Positions 20,791 to 32,100 of a stretch of 64,000 bases of DNA are shown here, in pieces. The notes under the pieces were generated by a model. It searched no databases. It saw only the letters and a list, made by a program, of their open reading frames with translations, and was not told the DNA's origin. The number at the start of each line of letters is the position of its first letter. Position 1 is the stretch's first letter. The translations under genes and the position numbers were made by a program. Source of the DNA: Dryas octopetala (taxonomy: Eukaryota > Streptophyta > Magnoliopsida > Rosales > Rosaceae); assembly GCA_963921425.1 (NCBI GenBank), contig OY992840.1, positions 18,082,621 to 18,146,620 of the forward strand, written 5' to 3'.

Positions 20791-23304
20791 ATTTGATTGA
20801 ATTTTTTTTTAGAGAAATTATACTACAATATAGTATAAATAGAGGTCAAAACAATACTTTTACTCAAAATAATATAGAGTATAGTGGTGTGAGTTGTCTC
20901 TTTCAATTTACTAAGACAGTCACAATTAAGTTGTGACTGGATTGATTTTTTTTTTTTTATAATACAATATAGCATAAATTAATGTAATATTTGTGATGTA
21001 ATATTTTTTTTATTTTTTTTTATTGTAGTGCATGTGATATAATATTTGTAAATTGTAATACTTTTTACTTTATTAATTTATTTGACTTTTCAAATAGTAC
21101 CTAATCTAAAATGCTATTTAATTTTGGTACCTAAACTAAAAATTTATTAAAATTTAGTAGTTAAAATTAATGGATCGATCTTATAAAAATAGTGCAAGAT
21201 ATATAAATGAGGTTTATGGTTTAAAAATAAGGTTTAGGCCGGATTAGAATTAGAGTTCTAGAGTTTATGACTTAAAGTTTAGTTCTCAAGTTTTGAGCAA
21301 AGCGTAGCAATCAAATATAAATCTAAATATGAATAATAAATGTTTATTAATTTATTATAATTCATATTTTTTTCATTTGGTCAATAGCGACTAAAATGAA
21401 ATTTAAAAAAAATGCATTGATTAAAATATAATTATTAAAAAATTTATTGACTTATTTGTAATTAACCCAAAAGTTTATGCCTCACATATATGTAAAGAAT
21501 AAAAGTATTTGGAACATAATTAACCTTTTATATACTATATTTCTAATAGAGGTATAGATTACATGTATGAGTTTGATACGAATGTGTTCCACCTCTATTA
21601 AATAGATGGTAAATAAGATAATCAGTTGAGATTATCTGAATAACAATACTCTACTTTGCTCATAAGTCAAGATCTAAACGTATACACACATATATATATA
21701 TATATAACTCATTAGGTACGTATCAACGAACATGTGTATTTGTCACCAAACGCTTGGCAAATTTTTTTTTAACGCAGGGAGCTTATATATGTATATATAT
21801 ATATATATATATTGGAAAAGGGTTGATGAAAAGGAGCCGACGATCCAACTTAGCAAGACAAGAGGGACGTAAGAACTGTTTTGGTTACAGTGTTTCTGTG
21901 CAGAAGAAAGTATGCACACATAAAATGATAATAAGTAATAAAGGTCGCGCAAAAGGATTCAAGAAATCTGACGAAATTTTTCATATCGGGCTAAGATATT
22001 CATGCAACTTCGATTGGGTTCTGCAGAAGATTTTTGATTTAATTAACTGCAGATTATGGTTCATTAAGTAAGTAGTACTAATTGATCCTGTATTGTATAG
22101 ATAAATGTAGCTTCAATTTTACCCGTTCGTCCATCGAAAAGGTTAATTTATTGTCTCTGACTCTCTGTTCCAAAAGCGTACGAATGGAACACATAATTAA
22201 TTCCAACCTGTCTTTATATCGATCTACCACTTTGCAGGGTGACTGCTAGCAGATCTCACGCAAAACAGATAGATCTAGTGATCACAAATATCAAAGTATA
22301 TAACGACCACCCATAGTGTTACTATTGCACCTTTACGTACACTTACACACCCATTGATATTTTATGATTGTAGTTAGCTAGCTAGCTAGCTCTCTGTAAA
22401 TATGGTTTATTTAATAGTCGTGAATTTAGAACTCAAATTCAACAACTACTACTAGTGCCTAGTGCTGCTTAACATACGTACATACATGTATATTTATTGG
22501 TGTATCTTCCTTTTCCAGATTTGTGTCTCCACTTTGCCAGTTCCCATCAAATCTTGTCCTTTGTGCGTGAGTGTGTTGAAATGGTTCTACACTTCTACCT
22601 GCTACTAATGATTACTGTACTGTAATTTTTTTTGGGTAAAAAATGATTACTGTACTCCATCCTTGGCCTAACTCTTGAGTCTTGACTCTTCTACTATAAA
22701 TGAGCAATTTATTCATTTCTTTTATTTTAATTGTTTTGAAGAACAGAAATCACATGTTCGGGTTGGAAGGAGTTGGAAGCATTATATTGTATTTGTACCT
22801 AAACTTTCAAGTTTTGTTTGGGGGAACACTGTTTTAACCATCAATCTATTTACGGGTACATCTGTTTTTAATAGGGCGTAGTTTTTCACCCTTTGTTTGT
22901 ATGATAGAAACTACAAAGTCTCAATTTTAGAAAAAAAAAATATTACAAATTCCAAGGTTATTAACATGACCAAAAACATATGTTACTCTCTCACTCTCTC
23001 TCTCTCTCTCTCAAAAATCATCCTCTTTTGTTTGACCACAACCTTTAATGTCATTTCCTATATTGCTTCATGTGAACAGTTACAGGTGATTGATCCGTTT
23101 CCTAGGTGAAAATGCACCAAGTATATATGCGAGTTTTTAATGCATTTCAGTTTATACCCTCTCATAATTCTGATTTAAAGTAAGTACACATATTACTTCC
23201 AATTTATATACAACAATAATTATTTTATATGATTATTATCAGGTAAGTAACTTTTTTGGGACTGGAAAAATCTATTTAGGGTAATAAATATTAATAAAAT
23301 AATA

Positions 23305-24185
23305 AAAAATTAATTAGAATTAAATACCAAATATCAATAGTTTTTTAGTACAACACTAATTTTTTTTAGTTTAGGTACTAACCTAGAGTAAGACATTTTG
23401 CATTATGTCACAAATCGGTAGGCTATACAATTGTGACTGTTTCAAATTCATAAAAATTCAAAATTTATAAGGGTTTAATACTTTTGATTTAGACTTAGAA
23501 ATTAAGATTAAATACCAAATATAAATAGTTTTTCGACAAAGCAGCAATATATTAATTTTGTTTAGTTTAGGTATTAACCTTGAGTAAGACATTTTGGTTT
23601 AGGTCACAAATCGATTTGATATACAATTGTCGACAATCACAATTTCAAATTCATAAAAATTCAAAATATATAAAGATTTAATGCTTTTGATTTAGGCTTG
23701 GGTGATGAAGTTTTATAACTCAGATACTAAACATTAAATAAATATTGAAAAAATAACAAATTAATAAAAAATTTATGACTGTTAGACAGTCACAATTCGG
23801 TATAACCGTATAACCATGTTTTTTAAAGTTGGTACATAAACTGAAATTTAGTATCTAATTAAAGTGAAATGACATAAACGTTTTGATAGTTAAAATAAAA
23901 AAAAATTGCAATTTAGTACGTAAAGTAAACAGACTTATTTAGGCTTGAGGGATAAAGTCTTATAACTCAGAGACTAAACATTATAGTTTAAGTCTTACAA
24001 ATATTGAAAAAACAACAAATCAATAAAAAAGTTATGACTGTTAAATAGTCACAATTCGGTATAACCATGTTTTTTAATATTAGTATCTAAACTGAAATTT
24101 AGTATCTAAAGTGAAATGACATAAACATTTTGGTACTTAAAATGAAAAAATATTACAATTTAGTATCTGAAGTCAACAAACCTAA
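23305..24185. repeat. AT-rich duplicated array of transposon-like sequence
   Basis: Two pairs of direct repeats lie back to back. One is ~190 bp (about 23305-23488 and 23493-23695; shared words TTAAATACCAAATAT, GAGTAAGACATTTTG, TTCATAAAAATTCAAAAT). The other is ~240 bp (about 23700-23945 and 23953-24185; shared words ATTCGGTATAACC, ACTGAAATTTAGTATCTAA, AAGTGAAATGACATAAAC). Similar phrases occur inside the insertion at 20300-21170, so these belong to one family. Confidence 0.7.
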
Positions 24186-25942
24186 TAATAAATTAAGGAA
24201 GTGGGCCGGGCCCGAATCACTCACTAGGTCCAATAGTCGAGTCCATGACAAATTAATGATATTGTAATTGTATTTAAAAATTAAAAGTATATATTTCTCA
24301 AATAAATAGCTTATTTCTTGAGTGAGTCCAATCTCGCGCGCTTTGAAATTTGTATCCCCAGCTTGGTTTTGCATTGTAACTTTGTAAGCCCATCTACACC
24401 GCTGCTGATAATACATTGCGTGTGCGACGGTATACCGTATATCATGCAGCTCAGTTCTATCGAAAAGAATCAGGAGCTGCCGTTTTAAAGCAAATTAGTT
24501 TAACAGATTCGTTGTAACTGACCCTGACCGAAGAGCGTAGTATTTAAGGAGCAATTGTCTCTGTCATTCCAAACTTCGAACAGAGCACAGTCATTCAGTG
24601 AAACTTTTCTCAGAGAGTTATTCACATTTTCTCACTCGGCGTTGTTTCTCAAATTTGCTTTCATGTATTTCTTCGTCTCAAGGCTATGGATGCTCAGAGC
24701 TATGGTTCTAAAGATCGATAACTCTGTAAGCTTTTTACGATTTCTGCAAGTTTGCACGGTTCAAATATGAGTTTGATTCATATATTCGTTTAAGATTCTA
24801 ATCAATATATATATATATATATATCTTAATCTAATTGAATTTTTGGACTCTGATCTAGTTCCAAGTCTGAGTTAATTTGATAATTCATTGATAACTTTGT
24901 AAGCTGTACGATTTCTACAAGTTTTCACGGTTCGAGTCTGAGCTTGATTCAAATGTTCGTATAAAGTTCTGATTGTTAATCTTTAATTAATTTGATTGAA
25001 TTTTTGCTTGCGTATTCTGAGCTAGTGTTCATTGATAACTCTGTAATCTGTGCGATTTCTACGAGTTTTCACGCTTCGAGTCTCATCTTGATCCATACGT
25101 TCGTATGAGATTCTGAATATCAATCATTAATTAATTTGATTGAATTTTCTCTCACGGATTCTGAGCTAGTTCAAGTCTGAGTTAATTTGATTAATTGATA
25201 ACTCTGTAAGCTGTTCGATTTCTACTTCAATCTGAGTTTGATTCATATATTCATAAAATATACTGAATATGAATGTTTTGTTAATTTGATTGAATTTTCG
25301 CTCACGTTATCAGCTACTTCAAGTCTGAGTTTGATTCGCTCACGGATTCTTAATATAAATCTTTGATTGAATCTGAGCTAGTTCAATTCTCAAATATTAG
25401 AATTATCTGATTGACTTTCTTTGTAATAATGGCTTTTCAAGCTTCATCTTGAAGTACTCTCAAATCTCCTATATTTCTTTTGTCAAATTTATGTAATCTG
25501 ATTTCTCTTCCGTTAAATTCAACTAATTTTGTGACCTGAAAAAAAGAAAAAAGAAAAAAAAATGTGCTCCGACAAGTTTTCTTTCATACATGATACATGT
25601 GATGATTGATGAGACAAACATTCCATCAGGTCATATATGTGATTTTTAAACGACACTTCAAAACTATCATTCTTATGCACATAGTAAAACAATAATATGA
25701 TTGCAATTAATTAAGAAATAATAATAAATTATAGGAAGAAATTATATGCTAAGGATAAAGGATATGTTTGCTTGGATTTGAAGAATTTTTGGCTACAATA
25801 TTGATGTACTTACACAAGTTACTTGTTCAATATGTCCAGATTTGGTTATTCTACTTCAAGAAGATACTCTAATAAAGGTAGTTTAAGGCCATATTGGTTG
25901 ATTTCTTCCATACACCGGTGCTAGTGTGCTACAGTGGACAAG
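24186..25942. repeat. Promoter/leader-like segment followed by ~145-170 bp tandem repeats
   Basis: Four diverged direct repeats start with GATAACTCTGTAAGCTG-type words at about 24717, 24889, 25034 and 25197. They continue with GATTTCTAC, TTTTCACG and TTTGATTGAATTTT words. Upstream, 24540-24700 resembles a transcribed leader (TATTTAAGG, then a CT-rich stretch and a short ATG frame that stops after 11 codons). No downstream gene was found. It could be the orphaned 5' end and first intron of a lost gene. The tail 25440-25942 shows nothing recognisable. Confidence 0.55.
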
Positions 25943-26034
25943 GCCTCTAGCTTATGGCTTATGCATTATACTTCAAGGTACGTCACCTCCTTTTATTGCT
26001 TCATTCATTTTGTAGTTTTAAAATTAACAATTAA
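25943..26034. repeat. ~90-bp direct repeat, left of copy B
   Basis: GCCTCTAGCTTATG...ACTTCAAGGTACGTCACCTC...ATTAACAATTA is repeated at 27386-27474 with small indels. The two copies bracket copy B exactly. Confidence 0.85.
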
Positions 26035-27385
26035 TTTTAAAAAGTTTTGGTGTTTGTTTAGAGGGAAGTAGGGTGTACTAACTACCAAATATAGCAACAG
26101 TATAGATCACAGGCAGTCATAGCTGTGGAATTTGGATTCTGTTGTATTGTGGATCTCTCTCAGATCTTTAATTATTTGGAGGGAAATAAGAAGCAAATGA
26201 TCACAGAAAAACCAGCTACTCTCTTAGTGTCAGTCTCATCCCTCCCTCCTCCCTTTTCAGTCACAACTCACAAGTAGGGGCCCCCACGCCCCTTAAAGAA
26301 AAGTTTATGCCTTGTGCAGTCATGCATATATGTAAAGAATAAATGTATTCGGAACATAATTAACCTCTTATAATACTATCTTTCTATCTTTCTAATAGAG
26401 TATTACATGTATGAGTTTGATATGAATGTGTTTCATCTCTATTAAATAAATAATAAACAAGATAATCAGTTGAGGTTGTTTGAATAACAATACTCTATTA
26501 TTTGCTCATAAATCAAGACCCAAACATACACACATATTTATTAGATACATAGCAACCAATATACGCACATGTCATCAAATGCTCGGTAAAATTTATTTAA
26601 CACATCCGAGCATTGGTTTCTCGGCCGAATTTTAAGGGTAAACCTCCAATCCTAAGGTATAGAATTGACTTAATAGAGGTCCTAACATTTATTGTCTCTG
26701 TTCCAAAAGCGTACGAATGGAACACATAATTAATTACAACCCGTCTTTATATCGATCTACCACTTAGCAGGGTGACTGCTAGCAGATCTCACGAAAAACT
26801 GATAGATCCAGTGATCACAAACATCAAAGTAACGACCACCCATAGTGTTACTATTGCACCTTTACGCACACTTACACAGTTACACACCCATTAATATAAT
26901 TTATGATTGTAGCTAGCTAGCTAGCTCTCTGTATATATGGTTTATTTAATAGTCGTGAATTTAATTAGAACTCAAATTCAACAACTACTACTAGTGCCTA
27001 GTGCTGCTTTAACATACATACGTACATACATGTACATTTATTGGTGTATCTTCCTTTTCCAGATTTGTGTCTTCACTTTGCCAGTTCCCGTCAAATCTTG
27101 TCCTTTGTGCGTATGTGTGTTGAAAATGAATTGGTTCTACACTACTTCTACCTGCCACTAATGATTACTGTACTTTTTTTTTTCTTTTTTTTTTTTTGGG
27201 GTAAAAAATGTTACTGTACTCCATCCTTGGCCTACCTCTTGAGTCTTGACTCTTCTACTATATATGAGCAATTTATTCATTTCTTTTATTTTAATTGTTT
27301 TGAAGAACAGAAAACACATGTTGCCATGTTGGGGTTGGAAGGAGTTGGAAGCATTATATTGTATTTGTACCTAAACTTTCAAATT
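26035..27385. repeat. Dispersed duplication, copy B
   Basis: A 1.35-kb block, colinear with copy A and lacking the 2.29-kb insertion. It shares with copy A the words CAACAACTACTACTAGTGCC, TTGGTGTATCTTCCTTTTCC and GGTTGGAAGGAGTTGGAAGC. No coding function was recognised. It preserves the empty target site for the insertion in copy A. Confidence 0.85.
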
Positions 27386-27474
27386 GCCTCTAGCTTATGC
27401 ATTATACTTCAAGGTACGTCACCTCCTTTTATTGCTTCATTCATTTTTAGTTTTAAAATTAACAATTAGTTTTG
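27386..27474. repeat. ~90-bp direct repeat, right of copy B
   Basis: Second copy of the sequence at 25943-26034, in the same orientation. Confidence 0.85.
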
Positions 27475-27937
27475 TGTATCCTGATTATAAGCAATGAATC
27501 TTGTGTATATATCATAACAAATCCTTGATTAATTTGCCTTTATAATATATTTCTATTCTAATTGTCTACTACCTGCGGAGATCATATATGAAATTTTTCT
27601 CCAAAATTTATGGTCTCTTAGTATATGCTTAGTGCCTAACAGGAAGTAGATTTCAAAATTTAATTCAAAGCCATAAATGTTGATCGATCTCTAAGGCCTA
27701 AACTAGATCCAGGGAAAACAAGGAGACAGAATTTATGTTTGTTAGGTCCACTAATCAGCCTCAGTCACCATTAATCGATCGGCTGTCATATACTAACTCA
27801 TTCAAATGATGATTATTGCGGGAATATGACATTTAATATCAGGTAATATTTATTGATTCAAGAATTATAAGCTTAATTTCGAGTACATTATTCATTCTTA
27901 TTGCAATCCAAAAACCACTAGAGAACAATATAAGCTA

Positions 27938-28030
27938 CCAATTGGCTTGTGATCTAGTTGTATTTCTCTCCATAATATTGGAGATGTCCCAAGTTTGATT
28001 CCCTCTCCTCCAAAATTAAAACAAAAAAAA
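27938..28030 (+). mobile_element. Short SINE with 14-bp target-site duplication
   Basis: A 93-bp body lies between perfect repeats AACAATATAAGCTA (27924-27937 and 28031-28044). It has an A-box-like TGGCTTGTGATCTAG, a degenerate B-box GTTTGATTCC and an A-rich 3' tail (AAAACAAAAAAAAA). It is a different sequence from the SINE in TAF2 intron 13, so probably a second family or subfamily. Confidence 0.8.
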
Positions 28031-28405
28031 AACAATATAAGCTAACTTCGAATAACCCTTTCGTTTTTGTTGGTCCTATATGATCCGTCAGCACATTCTT
28101 GTTGAGAATTGAGATGAGTCTTCAGATTTGCTTATGGAGGGACAATATTCAGATTTGGTCATGTACCAACCCCATAGTTATCTTTAATTAAGCACAAATA
28201 AAGGCTTGTAGCTTAATACAAGATCATGGCGCGCATTGCCAAATTGTCAACCGGCCAACATGGGTTTCATTGTTGATCTTGAGCAAGTTCCTCTTCTTAA
28301 TTGTTATGCTGCTGCTGGAAACAAGGTTTGAATCATGGTCATGAGTGTTATTTTGTTCTTATATGGGTGCCTGCCTCTTCTTTGAGATCTATTTGGGACA
28401 AAATA

Positions 28406-29121
28406 GAGCGGGGCTATTCAGACCACCCAAAACCACTAAGTTGACCACCCTCACAAATTTTTGCCTATTTTGCCCCTGCATGCCCATTCTCCAATTTTGG
28501 CCAGCCACCCCTCCCCGCCGCCGGCGCAACCCCAACCCCTTCCCACCGCCGGCGCGACCCCACTCCTCCCCTTCGCTGGTTGACCCCACCCTTCCCCATC
28601 GCCGGGGCGACCCACCCACCCCAATCTCCCTTCTCTCTCTACCTCCCTCCCTTACCGGACCACCATAGGTGGCCGGCGCGACCCCGATCTGGAGGTCTAT
28701 CGGGTCGCGCCGGCCACCCATGATGGTCCGGTGAGGGAGGGAGGGAGGCAGAGAGAGGGAAGAAGGCAAAGAGAGGGAAGAGAGAGAGAAGGGAAATCGG
28801 GGATGAGTGGGTCGCGCCGGCGATGGGGAGGGGTAGGGTTGACCGGCGATGAGAGGGGTGGGGTCGCGTCGGCGACTGGGAGAGGTGGGGTTGTGCTGGC
28901 CACCCATGGTGGTCCGGTGAGGGAAGGAGGCAGAGAGAAGGGAGATCGGGGTGGGTGGGTCGCGATGGGGAGGGGTGGGGTCGACCGGCGGTGGGGAGGG
29001 GGTAGGGTTGCGCCGGCGGCGGGGAGGGGTGGCCGGCCAAAATTGGAGAATGGGCATGCAGGGGCAAAATGGGCAAAAATTTGTGAGGGTAGTCAACTTA
29101 GTGGTCTGAATAGGCCCCCTC
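28406..29121. mobile_element. 716-bp GC-rich foldback element, Mutator-like target site
   Basis: It is flanked by a perfect 9-bp target-site duplication GACAAAATA (28397-28405 and 29122-29130). Terminal inverted repeats begin GAGCGGGGCTATTCAGACC and, on the other end, GAGGGGGCCTATTCAGACC, and extend more than 90 bp (AAATTTTTGCC, TTTTGCCCCTGCATGCCC, AATTTTGGCC). The interior is GC-rich (CCGCCGGCGCGACCCC words) with a central palindrome around CCGGACCACCATAGGTGG / CCACCCATGATGGTCCGG. It has no transposase. The 9-bp duplication and long arms fit a non-autonomous Mutator-like element. Open frames on both strands are by-products. Confidence 0.9.
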
Positions 29122-29130
29122 GACAAAATA

Positions 29131-32100
29131 TTGTGTCTTTTTTGTTTGGTCAAACAAACTTGCATTAAAAGCCCAGAAAAGGCAAAACCCAACAACCATA
29201 CAAGGGAGAGCCCATAATTAAGAAAGAGGCCCCAATAAGAAAGAGACAAACATAAAAGCTAGAGATAGCTTCAGACAGGAATATACAGTAAACAGATCTA
29301 ACCCCGAAATGGTAAAGAAAAACTAAGATTAAAAAAAAGAAGAAATCACCAAAAATAATCCTTAAAAAGGCAAGATAGATATATTACCTACAAGGCTACA
29401 ACACGGTTTATAATTACTAAAATAGTACTTAAAACCTTAAAACAGGGGAGATAATAACTTCTTCTCACTATTTAAAATGTTGTTTTAAGGATTCTTTTTT
29501 TTTTTTTTTTCTATGATAATCAGACTCTTTCTTGGCTTGGACTAAATGTAGGTACAGAATTATCATAATCTTTCTAAAATGGCAAAAGAGTTTCTTTCCC
29601 TTTTTTTGTCTAAATGATTTTAGTGAAAACATTTGGTTTCCTTAAATGTTTTCTGTTTTAATTTCTCTTGTATTTTGGGGAAGGTGGAGTGCATTCTTAT
29701 ATAAGGCTTTGTTATATTACTTTCCTTCTTTTGTCTAAGGCTTTCTTAGTTCTGGAAATAATGAAGTCTTCTAAATTATTTGAGAATAAATCCACACAAC
29801 TAATTAGCAATCCAAGTAAAATTGAACTTTTTATTAAGTACGTCAGAAAGCAGTTAATTTTATCGTCTTTGTAGGAAAATTTGATTAGTACTATATTTAT
29901 AATCTTGAAATTAATTATATATAGCTGCTTGGTTGTACTTGATCTCTTTAAAATCTGGGAATTCCGTCCTCTTGCTCTTTTAAGTTCCATTGGCGATTTG
30001 GCACCTTTTCTGCTTTGCCATCTTTGAGCAATTCTTATCTGTCATAAATTCTCAAATGATTTATGTTTCTGTGTTCTAAAATAAGGCTTGAGTTTTTGTC
30101 ACTTGGAACCTAGCTAGCTAGTGTCTCTGGAATATTTTCCCCGACCTTTTTGAGGAGATTGGCTTGTTAAAAAGCTGATACACACATGCACTTAGAGAAA
30201 TCATGCAAGTATTGAAATTAAGGTTCAAGCGATTCGTTTTTGAATAAATGAACTCAAATTGATGGACTGGTTGACTACATATATATGAGAACGACAAGCT
30301 TGAGTTCGATCATGAGATTAACTGAGCTATTGTTCACTGGTGCATTCCAACTATATTATAGTGTACGAGACCCAATATAAAAGCTGGACCAATTTTTCAT
30401 TGTACTTCACTAGCTTTATGCTCCTTGTCAACTTTTTCTTTCCATTGTGGGCTACTTTCTAAATGAGCTGTGGATAAAACTAGATGTACATTATCTTTTT
30501 CCTTTATTAATTTTTATTTTGTTTCTTTTTCTTCTGTTAAAGCGAATTAAAGTTATAATTAGAAGATAACATTTTGAAGATAAGGGTTAATGAGGTTTTA
30601 GATTAGGTGTATGTAGACAAGGGCAGCAGCTAGTACGACCCATTATTATGTCTTTCACTAATAATGAGTCAGACCACCCTGAAAGAAGTGTCATTTCTCA
30701 TATGCGCAAGGGTACTACTTCACCAGTGCCCCTCAGTTGTTTGTTGTGTTCAGATAAACCTTATTGGGTGTTTCCCACTTTCCCACTTCTACAATTGGTC
30801 CAACCACTCAAAAACAAACTGGTTTCCCATCACCCAGTAGGGTTTTTTTTCAGGTTTAATTTGCTTATTCTCTCTCTTAGGGTTTCTCAGGTGCAATCAT
30901 GCTTCTGTTAGGGTTTGTCAGGGACTGGCTGGAACGAACTTTTTCTTCTCTTCTTTCTCCCAGATTTTTTTTTTCTTTTTAGGTCTGAATCTATCTCCCA
31001 GAGTTTCTCAGGAAATTACTGATTCATGATATGATTCTTTTTTTTTTTTTTTTGGTTTGGGGGAGGAGGGTGGGATTTCAGTTTGGTTTTCTGGATCTTA
31101 CTTTTTCTTAATTTTTTTTTTGGTCTCGCTCTGCATCAACATCAAGAGAAAGCACAGAAGGTAAGTTCATGCTCAAATTAGTGGTTAATTTGCATTCACA
31201 GATACAAGATAATTAATCTTTGGGTTTCTCTGCTATTAGTTTTCATGTACAATTTTTTTTCTCTTACACTCCGTTAAAATTGAAAAGATGATCTTTCTAC
31301 TTCTTTTCAAGTTTTTAGGGTTTGATCGATTTGCCTTTTTCCACATTAAAAAAAAAAAAAAGATGATGGAAGAGAAGAGATCTTGATTCTTGAGGCCAGA
31401 GAGTATGCTAGCCAAATTGCTTTAGGGCATCTCTACCTTCCAAATATCGATCTTTTTCACCTCTTGTCATCAATCTCTCTCTTGGGGGTGGGGGGCTAGC
31501 AGTGTGATATACAAGATCTGGATGTGTGTGGCTCCGATCTGTCTTTTTTGTTTTGGACCCATGCTTCAATCTATGTGGATATTTATTTATTTTGATTTTT
31601 AAGAGTCAATGAGATCTGATCAAGGTTTACAGGGCTTGGGGTCACTTTGCAGGAAAGCAAGGATTACTACCTAAAAATTAGGAAAGTAAAAGAAGGAATA
31701 AAAAATTAACTGTACCTGTGTGTTTATTAATTCTGTTTCTTTATTACATGTGTGTATATATTCTTATTATTATTATTATTTTGTTTTTGTTTTTGCAAAG
31801 GGTGTATTGTGTATATATTCTTTGGTTGAACCAAAATGAATGGCACCTATATATTCGACAATGAACAGTCCGTGGGTGTAGGTTGTGAGATTTCTGGGTT
31901 GGGCTGTGCAATCGCCATTTACAATATGAGGATGTCTGAAACCCAAAATCAAAAATATTGCAGATGACTTAATTTTCATGACCTTAAAGATGTACTAAAG
32001 CATCAACATCAGTGAAGTGAAAATGTAAGTATATAGGACCATACAATAGTGACCTTATAAAAGTCGAGATTCCCGGCCAGGGCCAAAAAAGAAGAAGCTA

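Larger units (their letters stand above)
19177..21468. mobile_element. 2.29-kb insertion in copy A with 10-bp target-site repeats
   Basis: Copy B shows the empty site (AAAGAAAAGTTTATGCC). In copy A the word AAAAGTTTAT occurs on both sides (19167-19176 and 21469-21478), so the intervening DNA is an insertion with a 9-10 bp target-site duplication. That length fits Mutator-like elements. The right end read inward starts GGGTTAATTACAAATAAG; I do not see a good matching inverted repeat at the left end. It has no transposase open frame, so it is non-autonomous. It contains the 927-bp foldback element and a ~22-bp tandem array. Confidence 0.75.
18919..22850. repeat. Dispersed duplication, copy A (interrupted)
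   Basis: The segments 18919-19176 and 21469-22850 together match copy B (26035-27385) in the same order and orientation. Near-identical words include AGGGTGTACTAACTACCAAA, CACAGGCAGTCATAGCTGTG, AAAGCGTACGAATGGAACAC and GGTGACTGCTAGCAGATC. Copy A is split by the 2.29-kb insertion at 19177-21468. It also has a segment at ~21773-22150 that is absent from copy B; copy B has a different ~90-bp segment there (26603-26690). No protein was recognised. The 105-residue open frame at 21754-22071 lies in the copy-A-only part and has no motif I know. Confidence 0.85.

Noticed and set aside
21754..22071. 105-residue open frame in copy A
   Set aside because: No recognisable domain, no splice context and absent from copy B; not enough to call a gene.
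22815..22840. GTTTGGGGGAACACTG resembling miR395
   Set aside because: Only part of the mature sequence matches and no hairpin partner is seen nearby.
28226..28325. Short frame with VDLEQVPLLNCYAAAGNK
   Set aside because: Looks protein-like but is under 30 residues with no start or splice support; cannot be assigned.
28345..29249. A 286-residue open frame and its partners
   Set aside because: Produced by the GC-rich palindrome of the 716-bp element; Pro/Arg/Gly-rich, present on both strands, no motif.
29140..29330. Possible LINE or LTR remnant beside the 716-bp element
   Set aside because: Style of sequence is suggestive but there is no reverse-transcriptase frame, poly-A or target-site repeat to support it.
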